64,000 nucleotides of DNA from positions 664,094,618 through 664,158,617 of the forward strand of contig CM060990.1 in NCBI GenBank assembly GCA_030765065.1, written 5' to 3'. The notes under the pieces are model-generated. The model had not been told where the DNA came from. It did not search any database and was given only the letters and a program-made list of their open reading frames with translations. This document shows, in pieces, positions 21,900 to 33,165 of the stretch. This DNA is from Deroplatys truncata. Taxonomy: Eukaryota > Arthropoda > Insecta > Mantodea > Mantidae. Positions within the stretch are counted from its first letter, which is position 1. Every line of letters starts with the position of its first letter. The position numbers and the translations under genes are program-made.

Positions 21900-22110
21900 C
21901 AGTTCATATTACTGCAACGGTCGCTCGCCCGGCACGTCATGCCAATCACGTGTTACGATATCGCAACAACGCATTTGCGTCTATCGTTGCTATAGAAACG
22001 TCTTAGTTCTAATTGGTCCTTCTAATGGTTGCTATGACGACCGTTGTGACGTATTCATCCCCTCCCATTCATTTAAAGCTTTCCGCCAGTGGTTAGTAAC
22101 TGCCAATCAC
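21900..22110 (-). promoter_or_regulatory. CpG- and CCAAT-rich stretch, promoter-like
   Basis: Contains ATGCCAATCACGTG (CCAAT next to CACGTG), TAATTGGTCC (inverted CCAAT), GTGACGTATTC (CRE-like TGACGT) and TGCCAATCACC within about 200 bases, in a less AT-depleted, CpG-containing setting unlike most spacer here. The minus-strand ORFs at 21520 and 20895 lie downstream in that orientation. No TATA box is obvious. Transcription direction is inference. Confidence 0.3.
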
Positions 22111-22945
22111 CTTCTTGAATGGCGCCGAGTTTAACAAACTTTCTGGCTAAAATCTAAGTATTACTATACATACATATATTGACGCTGTGCACGTCAGAAC
22201 ACTTGGAAACGTGCAGGAGCGATCTATCTTGTCACTGAAGACATGTGTAGGAGCTGTGTGTCGCCTGCTTGGACAGACATGCGCGCGCAGACACAGCTGG
22301 TGTCGGTGCTATCCAAACAGTCTTGTGTCCACAAATACTGTCCATTCCGTAATACTGCTGATTACAGGGAGGTACTCAGGTCACGTGATTCCCAAGTTCA
22401 AACAGTTTAAGGACACTTGGTAGAAATTTGGGTTCAACAAATTGATTTTTGTTGTTGTAATGGATTATAAACAGTATAAGAAACATACTTATGTATCTTT
22501 TGTTTGTTGCTTGGACCTTTAAAGGGCTTATGGCCCAGAGATTTTATAGTATATTGTTGTGTAATAATGTGCTCACTTTGTTTTTTTTTGCCATTCCCCG
22601 TATTATTTTTTTTTTTTTTAGACTTCAGGTACGCTTTTCTCAAAATCTATTTAACTTAGAAATTGTTTGCGGTTGTACAGAATGTTTAACTGCATTTAGT
22701 AGGTAAAATGTTTTGACCCTAACTTACATGGTTTCCACAAAGAATTATGATAAAAAAATACATCAAAATATTATTTTCTTGTGACCGTTTCTTTAAAATT
22801 GAATTAGTCCCTCTATTGGACAAATAGTTAGTAGGCTATCTTAAGCTACTTATAAAAACTGATAATGAGACATTGCCGGAGCTCTGTACTTTATTTTCAA
22901 AAGGTGTACCTATAAATGAAAGTTAAACTTTTTGCAAATAATTGT
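22111..22945. other. No gene seen
   Basis: AT-rich, with T runs near 22580 and 22607-22619. The 78-codon frame at 22187 has no motif and no ATG support that I trust. Confidence 0.4.
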
Positions 22946-23310
22946 CCTGTTCCAACACACGGCTTGTGTGGAAGAACAATTAATTCCATTAATTGACCTA
23001 ATAGTGGTGTAACTATGAAGCCCGGGACTTAAAGTACTTACAACAATGTAAGTCGCCATTGGGGTATGTCATCTCAATACAATTTGAGATCTCTTTGTGG
23101 TTCACCGGAAAAAACACGAATCAGCTGGGGAATTTAGTGGCATACCGGCATTTTGCCATGGTAGCTCAGTGGTTAGAGCAACAGGACGGAGACCGGGAGA
23201 TCCGTGGTTCAAATCCCGACTATGGCATTGAATTTTTCAGTCGCCTGATTGTATGTTTCCAACCCTGTCCAGCACAGGGCTTGTGTGGAAGAACAATTAA
23301 TTCCAATTTT
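22946..23310 (+). repeat. SINE-G, tail relic followed by a well-preserved copy
   Basis: A lone tail (CCAACACACGGCTTGTGTGG, AACAATTAATTCC) lies at 22946-22995. A full copy follows: leader TTTGTGGTTCACCGGAAAAA (about 23093), box A TAGCTCAGTGG (23162-23172) and box B GGTTCAAATCC (23206-23216), both close to the Pol III consensus. The tRNA-like part could fold: GCCATGG near 23155 pairs with CTATGGC near 23220. The tail ends AACAATTAATTCC. Not a true tRNA gene: the anticodon arm and T stem do not form cleanly. Confidence 0.8.
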
Positions 23311-23542
23311 TTGATATTTAAATATTTTTATAATTAAAAGATATAAACTTATTCTTAGAAAAGCTTCATTAATAAAGTGTAAACATTTCTTTATCCCAGA
23401 TGGTGTAATTCTAGAGACATCTGGCTTTCTTTCAATTACGAAAAAGGGTTTACAAATAGCCTGCTTCTCTACCAGAAGTCCTTAAAGGGAACGAAAAACT
23501 TATTTCTTGCAGACTGTGAGTCCGAATGCGACTACTGCAGGG

Positions 23543-25120
23543 TGTGCTGTTATGTTCGTATTATGTTTTGTAACTGTGTTATACCTCCAGCCAGTCACTT
23601 TACGATGCTTCTTTGTTTGTCCCCTTGCTTAACTCACTCTTTGGTGTTCCTTTTTTTTCTCCTCTCTGGTTTGCTTACGTGGCATGTGCCTTGGCCTTAC
23701 GCGGTGAGTGGGGGTTTTCTGTCGCATTGCAGGGTTAGCTCTCTGCCCGGCAACAAGTCATTCGGATTGTGGAAGGTTTTTTTGAATTGATTTAAGGATT
23801 TCTTTTGTGATGTTTTGTGGATCCGCCTTATGTAAAGGTAGGCTTTGTTATCAGTTTAGGTATATCTTGGTAATGGTGAGTGAATTTTGGGGCGGAAAAC
23901 GTAATGTGTGTTTTAGACACGAATTCGTAAAGTGACTGGCTCTTGAAATTGTTCATATGTTTAGTGTGTTTTGGTTCTTTTGTTTTGTTAAATTTAATTC
24001 TGGGTTTAAATGAGTCCAGAAAGTGGATCACACTTCTATCTTATTGGCTTCTCCACCTTTAAGGAGTTTAACAGTGCTTTCACCTATAAAGCAGCTAATT
24101 AGGTGTTAAAGTAAAACTCACAATCCACCATTTGTCATTGACTCAGAGAGAAAGAGATAAAATACAGGGAAACAAGGAAATTCTGGAAAATAAGTTGTTT
24201 GTGTGTATAATGCAAAGAAATGCAAGAATCAATTCATTCTTTACACAACTTATTCAAAGTATCATAAGAATCAGGAAAATTTAACTGTAGCCACAAAGCA
24301 TTACTGATTTTCTAGCTGAGTTGTATTTTCAATACGTGATTTTCAGCGAATGGTTAGTTTGAAGTTACAGAAATTGTGTTGTGTTAATTATGGGAGCAGT
24401 AATTGCAGTCAAAAACCCTACCATGCTGAACTTTAAAACAAACTGAAAACAGTTGTGTTGTAAAGTACTTCTAGCTCAGCTGGACGTTGAAGCTTGCTGT
24501 TCCTAGAAGTTCATAAAAGTCTGTTTGGGTCTTGATCAACATACTTGGCAAGTCTTTGACGAGATAAGCTTGATTACTATTTGTGAGACCAATGGTTCAC
24601 ACAAAAAGGGGGCAAGTAATGCTTCCAGATTCCACTGTATTTTACAGTTTAAGAAAAGGTACCTGCTTATAAAATACTGGTCTGATGTTTATAGTGGCCT
24701 TGTTTTATAACGTTTCTAAATTTATTTTGTTTGTTGAATTTTTGTTTTACTTAATTTTTGCTGTATTTAAAACTTGCCTTACTGCTCTGCTCATTTGATG
24801 TTTTGGTTTGTTTACTTTTAAGCCATCTTTGTTTTACAGTTATTCTTTTAAGGTTGCTTTACGGTTCTGGTTATTAATGTTTGTTTATTATTATCATTAA
24901 AGTACCAAGAAAAGGAAGAGAGAAACAACTTATCAATAGTAGTATATTTTTGAGAGTTCTGGTTTCCATCTTATTTTTTTCTTCCCCTACGGCACTCGTT
25001 AGGGCTTCCCTTTTCGCTTGGCGGGGGTTCCCTAACCCAGTCAAACCTTCTTAAGCGTCTGCATGGTTTCGCTGCCTTGCTCCAGTTTTATGTTTTGGGA
25101 GAAACAGCGGAACCATTGCA
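23543..25120 (+). mobile_element. LTR-type insertion in R3 (solo LTR candidate), 1578 bp
   Basis: Starts TGTGCTGTTATG, ends GGAACCATTGCA, and is flanked by AGGG on both sides (23539-23542 and 25121-25124). The other R3 copies read GCAGG-TCAAGTC and CTGGG-TCAAGTC at this point with no insertion. TG...CA ends with a 4-bp target duplication are what an LTR element leaves. No protein motif is visible inside, so a solo LTR is the simplest reading. It has no match to the Gypsy LTR at 43644. The 1.6-kb length is large for an LTR but not impossible. Orientation is unproven. Confidence 0.65.
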
Positions 25121-25847
25121 AGGGTTAAGGTCATTCGAATGAAAATAGAAGATTTCAGGAATTTTCAACAGTTAAACCATAAAATACATAGTAAATGATG
25201 GAGTTGCAGTAAGTGTGCTGGTGCTAGATTTATTAAAGCTTAAAAAGTATAGAACAATAAAGGAAGCTCAAGTGAAGAAATAAATGAACCCGGGGTACAT
25301 AGAGCTTAAAGCTACCCGACATTCGCCAGCTCAGAATAAGAGGAAAACACCGGAAAAATCACCCTACAGAGATTTGAACTCGGGACCTCGGCTTAAGGCT
25401 AAATAACTGTAGTGAAGTTTGTTAAACAACCAGGCATGCTCTTTTTCAAATACAACTAGTCTGACATAGAACATGATGCAGTAATTTGTATCACAAATTA
25501 TTTAAATGTAAAGAGTGATTATAGTATGAATATGCATTATTATGTGACATTGATTTGAGATGTTTGTTGATTGTAATTATTGTTGAGAAGTAAGTTTATA
25601 CTGCCTTACTGAAACTGACAATAATAACGTGCAATAATGCAGCGAGGGGGTGAGCTGTTTATCATTATTAGAGACGAGGAAGTTACGTAATGTTGGCGCG
25701 TTTTTCTTTAGAATTTGCTGGAATATTTTACCTAGAGCATATGTATTCATAAGTTTCATTGGATATAAAAATAGACGCTAATGTTGGCGCGTTTTATTAG
25801 CCAATAGCAGCACAGTTATAATCTTTAGGCATATCGGGGTGTAGGAG

Positions 25848-25856
25848 TATAAAAAG
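25848..25856 (+). promoter_or_regulatory. TATA box in the LTR-type insertion
   Basis: TATAAAAAG preceded by GGGGTGTAGGAG. It stands about 370 bases into the insertion and 28 bases before the 46-bp tandem repeat, so transcription would start near the first repeat unit. Confidence 0.6.
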
Positions 25857-25875
25857 GGCTAGGTTAGAGGTAAAA

Positions 25876-26002
25876 TCCGTCAGTTCACCCAAAATATTTG
25901 TATGCTACACGTCGCCTTCAGTCCGTCAGTTCGTCGAAAACATTTGTACGTTACACGTCGCCTTCAGTCCAGCAGAAATATTTGTACAGTATACGTCGAT
26001 TA
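25876..26002 (+). repeat. 46-bp tandem repeat, about 2.7 units
   Basis: Unit 1 25876-25921, unit 2 25922-25967, partial unit 3 from 25968. Each begins TCCGTCAG or TCCAGCAG and contains ATTTGTA and ACACGTCGCCTTCAG. It lies just downstream of the TATA box, in the predicted transcript leader. Confidence 0.85.
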
Positions 26003-26178
26003 TCGATTCGCAAGTTACGCGTAGCAGAGTTATGAAAAATCTAAAGTGTTGTAAAGTTAATTATACAAAAAGTTGAAGTACGCGAATTAAGAATGATCAG
26101 TAATGAAGTTATTATAACAGTTTCAGTTTGGCGAGTGTCAAGATCAATGTGTAAATTGTGGTAGTGAATGTGTTCGAC

Positions 26179-26184
26179 AATAAA
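26179..26184 (+). terminator. Polyadenylation signal of the LTR-type insertion
   Basis: AATAAA in TTCGACAATAAAAAGTG, about 330 bases after the TATA box, the order expected for the R region of an LTR. Confidence 0.4.
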
Positions 26185-27403
26185 AAGTGTAAAACAAATT
26201 CTTTCATCAGTGTTATCCTTGGATAAAAGACTCCTTTCCGTTTACACAACCTGTATAAAGAGAAGTGCTCGACCAAAAAGATAATAGCTAGCCGGAGGAC
26301 AGTGAACCAAAAGTAAATAAAATAACAGTAGCATTCTTTCAAACAAACACTAATACTGCCGCAAATTGCTAACACCAGATGGAGCTAACAAACCTAACAA
26401 AGAATCACGTCACAAAATGGCTTCACCACGTGGAGTAAACACACATACACAAATAACATTATAAATTTACCATCGCAAATTGGCTTCCAAAACGTGGGGC
26501 TCAACAAATAAATATAACAGAAGTATACCACTTCAAACAGTGGCATGGATTGGAACTCTTCAAAATGATGCTAGGTCATCGCAGAAAAACCAGAAGAGAC
26601 CCCGTGCTTGAGCATCCTTATATGATTAAACTTCTTGAAGAAATACCATTACTCTAACCATACAGATGGCCCATGTCATCCCTGAAGTTAAACGACCTCA
26701 TGGCATTAACGCCATATATTCCTTAGTTTTTCATGATGTTTACCAAAAAATAAAATCCTCAGAAACATTGGGCAGTGAAGATACACCACAGGAGATATGA
26801 ATTTGTTTTTACGTAGTTGATACGTAAGCCTGTTAACATGATTTACATTCACAAAACATTATTTAAGGCAGGATAAAACTCTTTGATATGCCAGTATAAA
26901 AATGTGTGTTTTTTTCATACAAAAATTATATCCATGTTCATAACAAAAGTGTTTTACATTTATATTTTCCCTATTGCATAACTTACCTAACAATAATTAA
27001 ACAAGTAAAAAGTTGGCCCTTTATTGTACAAATAATGCCTCAGCAAGTGATTTACAAAATTTAGTTTATTTCCATTTCTTGTCAAATGGCAAAGCTCCCT
27101 ATCCAACTAGACCCCTCCCTTCTGTGAGAAAAGTAACTTTTATCGAGGTTACTGCCATGATCTGAAGTAGCAGCAGTTTTATTAATTTTAGTAAGTTTTA
27201 ATTTTTATCACCCTTGTGGCAACACTATTCATGTGTGAAGACGTTACAGACACCATTGTTTCATTTGCTGCTTCATTTATTTGGCTGCGTTCAACTACCT
27301 TGATCATACAGGCGACTTCTGCTTCAGAAATAACCTAATAGAAGAATTGGCGAACAGTAAAATCAGCTAATGCAATGCTGCAAATACAATAAAGTATGAA
27401 AAA

Positions 27404-27909
27404 AGGGTATACGACGTAAATTGTTCTAACGAGCTCTACATTTTTTGTGTAGTAAAATCATGCCCATCTCTTGCAGTTTACCTGTTATGCAAAAGTCATT
27501 CAGAATAAAGAGGGCTTTTGGGGACATTCCCAGATATACACTTCATTTGGCATAAAAATATCTTAAACATATGATACTTTAATCAATGTCGTTAGAGGCA
27601 TTTTTGAGAAAATGAAAATTTTCGAAACATATTCCATTTAGAGGTTAGTCTGGGGTGGCGAATTTCCTTGAAAATGATCGTGTCGCATTTTTAAAGATGC
27701 TGAACCTAAAAACCAGGTTTGGTATTTATCCGACTTTTCGTTTTTGAGTTAAGCTGTTCACAGACACAACGGACCTTTTTCTCAAAATATTTTTTTTTTT
27801 GGATTCAGGCGGCCTCAAATCATATATTTCCCGTGAAATCTCGGTATCGAATTTTTGGGTGGAATGCAATACTTCCCCTACTTAGTATACGTAGCAGAGA
27901 AAGTAAAGT
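27404..27909 (+). repeat. R1 copy inserted in R3
   Basis: Between AAAGTATGAAAA and GTTATAAGCTGTATGTG, where the intact R3 copy at 42965 reads straight through. It ends at the fixed R1 end GCAGAGAAAGTAAA, and the other end is internal to the R1 unit, so this copy is shortened at one side only. No clear target duplication. Confidence 0.7.
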
Positions 27910-28410
27910 TATAAGCTGTATGTGTTTCATCAACTAATTGTGAGCAATACCAAGTCCATTTCTCTTGATCAGGGTTCTGAGATATACGATTGGTATAAAA
28001 AAAGCTAAATGTTGATACTGAATAGGTACATTAAGTTGTACGGAATACTTTTAGTGCATTTTTGATTATATGTGCTTACTTAAAATAAAGTACAATAAAG
28101 TAGTCCTTCCAAATCTCTGGGTTATGAATCAAATGCACATTTCGCCTACATTAGGGCCCCTTGCTCCTCAAAGCTTCATTTCCTTAAATCGTTTAAACTA
28201 ACGGTAAAATGTCGTGGTTTTGACTTATCATATTACGGCAACCCTACATATAACTGTAGTTTTTGTTAAAAGCGTTACTGTGAAGTTTGAAAGCCTCTCG
28301 TTTACTCGACGTTATTTTATAAGTTTTGAAGCAATTTCTCTACCGTGCATACCAGTATCAGACTGGAAGAGACATCTAGCGGTGCAGAACCGGAGCTTGT
28401 ATGTCACACG

Positions 28411-30353
28411 CACAGATTAACGTCACACGTAAGCAGCGTATATCAACTGGGACAGGAACTTCCGGTACAGCATCGATGTTCCCGCATCGACCACTCGAAT
28501 TACATTCCGAGTGCTGCATATGCCCACTGCAACAAATATAGACGCTAGATGACACTGTGAAACCCGCACACATTACATTCAAAGCTGCCAACACAATTAC
28601 TCTAAACTGCTGTGTTGAATATTAAGCAGTTTAATAATAACATATATTTAGTCCAACATTTTGTATGTTATATCTCTTTACTCTGTATAAAGTCGTTTTC
28701 ATAATATTAGTGGACCGGCTTGTACTGTGTTTGAGTTTGGTGTACAATGTGAAAAAAGCTTAATGTTGGCTAAGTGTATCCGATTTGAGACAAACTTTTA
28801 AAGCTACGGATCGAAGGATGCAAAAGTAAATCTGAGAACATTCTTCAATTTAGTAAAACTGACAAGATTTGAAAGGCATACAAGGGCGTATGAAAACCAA
28901 GAAGGAAGCTATCTATTTTATAAAGGCCTGTTGGTAAGTAGGACGTGTGAATGTAATAAATAACGTGGAATATCAAAAATTAAATCCATAACATAACCAG
29001 AATTTCATTATATATACATTTATTTACAAAATAGAATTGTATTGATTACTAATGAATGACTAACTCTACATTTTTTAAGTCAGCTGTGGTTCGAATCTAG
29101 CCTACTTATGCATGATAACAGTAAAAATAATGGTCATTTGATGAGTGAAATGCTAATGAAGAATAAGAAAGTCTATTTGGTATCCTAGTTGGGCTTTATA
29201 GCTATTAGAAAGCTAGAATTGCAAGGTTTTCCCTTCCAATTTAAATATTAAATTTATTTTTGCATTCTTTGAATTTCAGAACCGAATTTTTTATATATGG
29301 ACGACTGCAGATCATTCTCCTGCACAACACCTCCAGAAGTAGTATCTTCATAATCATGGCACAGATTTCCTTCGTTCATCATTTGAAGTCAGCTATATTT
29401 AATAGATTTCCCGTTTTGCTCTCGTAAACTAATGTCAGAGTTATTGCCAAATCTTTCTAAATTATATTTTTGTCTTTTATGACGCTGACCTCTGACACAT
29501 CTGTGTTGTTCCCGGCAGTTGCTTCAGGAGATTCAGAGTCCCGGGTTCGATGGTTGGGTGGCAGGGATTTGGAATTTTGTTTTGGTAGAGCTGAGGTTCT
29601 GGTTTACAGGGGTGGTGACACTGCGTTGATGATATTAATAATACTGCCGGCGAAGTTTGAGTTATTTCTTTATTTTGTTACATAGATTCCTATCTGGTCA
29701 ACCCGCCACCTTCGTCGTCGAAACCACTGTTATTTTTGTCGTCACTTTCGAAGCTACTCATGTGTTCCTCCGACTAGCCCTCGAATTGCCTAGATTTCAC
29801 AACTTCATTTTTACACTATAAACTTTCTGATTATTTTCTTCTTATTTTGTTTCGTCAACCGTCCTCGTGGTTAGTTTGTACCGGAATGTGTCTCGGCGTT
29901 TCTTTTTCTTTTTCACGCCTTTCGCCAAACTTAGAATTCTCCCCCACCTTTCTTATCTTTCGTTCCGTTTTAAGTTCAAACGTATCATGTGATGTATACG
30001 CGATCTTTTGATTGGCTATCATTTTTGTTCCATGATTTTATTATTGGCTACCCCCACTTGACAACTTTCACGTCTGCTTCTTACAGCTTATTTTGAGTTT
30101 TAAAATCTTCCCACGAATATTCTTAGATCGTAGATAAGGCACGTATACTTTCTGACCCTGCTAAGCTTTGAAACCGTTGTAAACTACGCGTCCGAGCCAA
30201 AAGTACAAAAGCGAAACTTCCGGTAGGCTTGTTGTCGCCCATAGCAGGTAGATACATCTGCTTCGAGGAAAACAAAACTGGTTTTTCTGCCTTTCCAACA
30301 AAACCCATTCCTAATATGAATTCAGCACATTTTTGTCGTTATGTTCCATGGTA
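28411..30353. other. No gene seen; one tRNA-like fragment
   Basis: About 1.9 kb. GGAGATTCAGAGTCCCGGGTTCGATGG at about 29527-29553 looks like the 3' half of a tRNA-like SINE head without a recognisable body. A 61-codon minus-strand frame from ATG at 30308 (MGFVGKAEKPVLFSSKQMYL) ends at 30123; nearby ATTGGCT occurs twice (inverted CCAAT). No family recognised, and I do not call it a gene. Confidence 0.35.

Positions 30354-30413
<60 letters not shown>
30354..30413. repeat. (ATT)20 microsatellite
   Basis: About 60 bases of perfect TTA repeats. The poly-Ile and poly-Tyr frames across it are artefacts. Confidence 0.95.
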
Positions 30414-30954
30414 CTCTCCTGGGTCTCAATAACCGGCTTCACATTATGCCATGGCTTAATACTATATGTCAAGATTAAACAGTTTTGCAAACTGCACTTA
30501 GCGCTGCTTCATCAAAGAAATCAGTTAAATTTCTAACTTTAGTAAAGAAAGATGTAAAACATCTGGTACTGGATACATACTTCATTAGTTGTTGTAATGT
30601 TTCAGTCTGCATATTCTTACCCTTTGTTTACTTGCTATTTAGTTTAACTTATACACAGCTTGTGTTATCTTCACACGGAAAATACTTCTTTGTAAAACCT
30701 TTGAGTTTTCAAATTAGGTAAAACAGGTTTAAATAATAAAACAAGTTTTATAGTAAGTGAGTGAAAATAAAGTGCCGTATTTACAAAATTAAATAACATT
30801 TTGCTCTGTGTTGCTGAATAATGAACAAAATAGATGCTGCGAAGGAACAGAGGGCGTGTTAAAATAGCAGGATATTTTCTAGTTCAAGCTCTTGATTAAT
30901 GCAGCAGTTAATGATGAAATTTCAGTCATGGATGTTGAAGATGCAAAGTCCATC
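30414..30954. other. No gene seen
   Basis: AT-rich. The frame at 30485-30721 has a hydrophobic run but no recognisable motif. Confidence 0.4.
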
Positions 30955-31085
30955 ACCTTCAAAGCACTTTTAATTACCTTATTACTTAATTATTTAAGCA
31001 TCAATAGGTTTTTTCTCCTTTCTTTTGTATAGGACACTCGCCGTCTCAAGTTACCATACGTACGCTGGCAGATATCCAAAACATA
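30955..31085 (+). repeat. Segment shared, inverted, with 60476-60590
   Basis: ACTTAATTATTTAAGCATCA, ATAGGTTTTTTCTCC and ACACTCGCCGTCTCAAGTTA, CGTACGCTGGCAGATATCC recur in reverse complement at the outer end of the right-hand inverted arm, directly against block A. Here block A begins only at 34475, so the left side holds 3.4 kb that the right side lacks. Confidence 0.7.
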
Positions 31086-33165
31086 GAATCAAGGGAATTT
31101 GGGTATGTTGCAGAAAATGTAAATATCACCATTAACAGTCCAATTTAATGAAAGTAGTTTTGAGCTTAACGGCAATAGCTTTCCTAAATTACAGCTACCT
31201 TGTAATTGTCATTTAAAACCTAGATTTGCTTTCACCGTCTTCATGTACAATGACATTTAAGCAAAAGGAAACAAAAAAGTTTATATATTGTTTGTCAGGT
31301 TTTCCTAATATAGCATTACTGGAAAATTCCAGCTAGGCAGCCTGAGTAGAACTTGTGAATTTATTTGAACTTTGTGTTTGAAATATTTAACTTAATTTCA
31401 TATGTTGTAGGGTATACAACCTGTTGTTAATAACGATATTACAGCAGTCATCCTAAACTGGTTAATAGTTCGGTTGTACCATTTTCTTGGATATGAAGTC
31501 GTGCAAATGGTTCTCTTAACTGCCATGCAAAGCGATGTTGGTATAGCAAGTATGACGAATGATGATGCATCTCAAGTGGTTGTGTAAAAATTCCCTTCAT
31601 TTAAACATTGAGTCACGAATGATGTTAAGGAAAATGTGTATTATTTATTTAGTTATTATCATTAAGTCATAATTTATGTCAATATGCTTTTTAAAAAAAT
31701 CCATAATTAGTTCAACTTCATGGGAGGGACAACATTTTTACAGCAATAAAACATATCAGTTTGCTGAGGAAACAAAAGGCAGGATGTATTGAAGTTTAGT
31801 TGGTTTTTTCCCATGGTTTAGTAATCTATTTGCTGTATGTTAATAAAATAATTTAATTTTCTGCTGTAGAAAGGAAGAATAATTATGTATTTTAAATAGT
31901 ATTAAAAATTTAACAGTACAAATAAAACAGGGACAAATTATGTCTAATATAGTTGTTCATTATATTGTCTTTATGTTCACAATTACTAAAGACAGCAGCT
32001 TGGTTCGATTCCGTATTAAGCACAAAGAGTATCATGATTCCATTGTCAAACTGAAAAATAGTTTTTACCTCCTTTACCTCTATTTTTCTAACTTCACTTC
32101 TACCTATGTGCTATCTCGGGCACAAGTTTGAGTAAATGAGCACATGTCAGTGCACCATGAAGCAACAAGCTGAAGGCCTGCATATTACAAGTTTCTATAT
32201 TTAAACTGGACTAATAGAAAATAGCTGTAAAACATTTTTAACCTCCTTTCACTTGAAAAAAAAAAGAGATAGGATTCATGGTGTTGCTGCTTATTTTAAG
32301 TGCCTTGGCGATAGATAGGTACTAGATTAGAATGCAACAGACATTCTAAATAAAAACACAACAAAGAGCACTAACTAATCACAAGTTAATTGCTAAGAAA
32401 TTTATGATTTGGATAATGTACAAGCAGCTATTAAAAATGTACCATAGCTTGTTAAATCTGTATTAAGGGACGTTGGTGTAAGAAATTTTGCTCAAGTTTG
32501 TGTTGCATAACATGCTGCTGAAATAATATGATTTTTTTTTGTATCTCAATAGTTGCTTTTTGTTTTCGCTAATGCATTTCATTTATTTTTCAATACATGT
32601 GTTATTGCATAACTAAATGCTGACATTCTTTTTACATGGTAGGGTATCATTTTTGTTACAATTTGTATATTATTGTAGAATGCAAATCAATGATATTTCT
32701 GTCATGTGGGTTAGCAGCTTTCAAAATGATGAATGGTAAACCGCTGTGTACAAAGTATTACGTTACATAATACCATACCACAACCTTTCCTATTTTCTCA
32801 CTTTGTTGAAAATGAGTATAAAAACATTGTCAGTTTAAGACAATTAAAACTAGTCTCAATATTCAAGCAGATGAACAAGGTAAATTGAAAGGAATGCAAG
32901 TTCTAAATGAAGCCACCTGTGCGTTTAATGGTTTTGTCTCCAGATTGAGAAGACCATTATAAACAGCAAGTGATTTTATTTGAAACTAGTACACGTTTCG
33001 AAAGCTGCAGGTGGGGCTAGGAACAGGCGTGATCAGCTGATAATGAAGTAAGGCGAATTACTGACTGCTCCGTTAGTTCCGATTATGATCACTCGGCATG
33101 ATATCCTCTCCATCGAGTTGAAAATCTAGTATTAGTCTGTGAAGGATTATGAGGATCGCTGATAT
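31086..33165. other. No gene seen
   Basis: About 2.1 kb of AT-rich sequence, part of the 3.4-kb segment present only on the left side of the duplication. No motif-bearing frame, SINE head or element end recognised. Confidence 0.4.

Larger units (their letters stand above)
25474..26535 (+). mobile_element. LTR-type insertion in R3 (solo LTR candidate) with promoter, 1062 bp
   Basis: Starts TGATGCAGTAAT, ends ACCACTTCA, flanked by AACA on both sides (25470-25473 and 26536-26539); the intact R3 copies read GTAGAACAGTGGCATGG with one AACA. Inside are a TATA box (25848), a 46-bp tandem repeat right after it and AATAAA (26179), giving a U3-R-U5-like order. Near the right end AAATGGCTTCACCACGTGG and CCAAAACGTGGGGCTCAAC resemble the primer-binding region of the Gypsy element at 44679, so the insertion may include some leader sequence beyond a pure LTR. 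No coding motif. Confidence 0.7.
23450..28410 (+). repeat. R3 repeat, copy 1, split by three insertions
   Basis: Pieces 23450-23542, 25121-25473, 26540-27403 and 27910-28410 together match the uninterrupted copy at 41660-43411 in order and orientation. Shared text includes GGAACGAAAAACTTATTTCT, AGACTGTGAGTCCGAATGCG, the reversed SINE-B body, CAACCAGGCATGCTCTTTTT, TGGAACTCTTCAAAATGATG, CAATAAAGTATGAAAA and GACATCTAGCGGTGCAGAAC at the right end. The gaps are two LTR-type insertions and one R1 copy. Confidence 0.8.

Noticed and set aside
23155..23228. Possible tRNA gene
   Set aside because: Boxes A and B are near perfect, but the anticodon and T arms do not fold and the body and tail show it to be a SINE head.
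25876..26002. CRISPR-like array
   Set aside because: Units are contiguous without spacers and lie in a eukaryotic LTR-type insertion.
30123..30308. 61-codon minus-strand ORF
   Set aside because: Starts with ATG but has no recognisable family, and its CCAAT-like sequences lie on the wrong side for that strand.
30229..30432. Frame with poly-Ile or poly-Tyr
   Set aside because: Produced by the (ATT)20 microsatellite.
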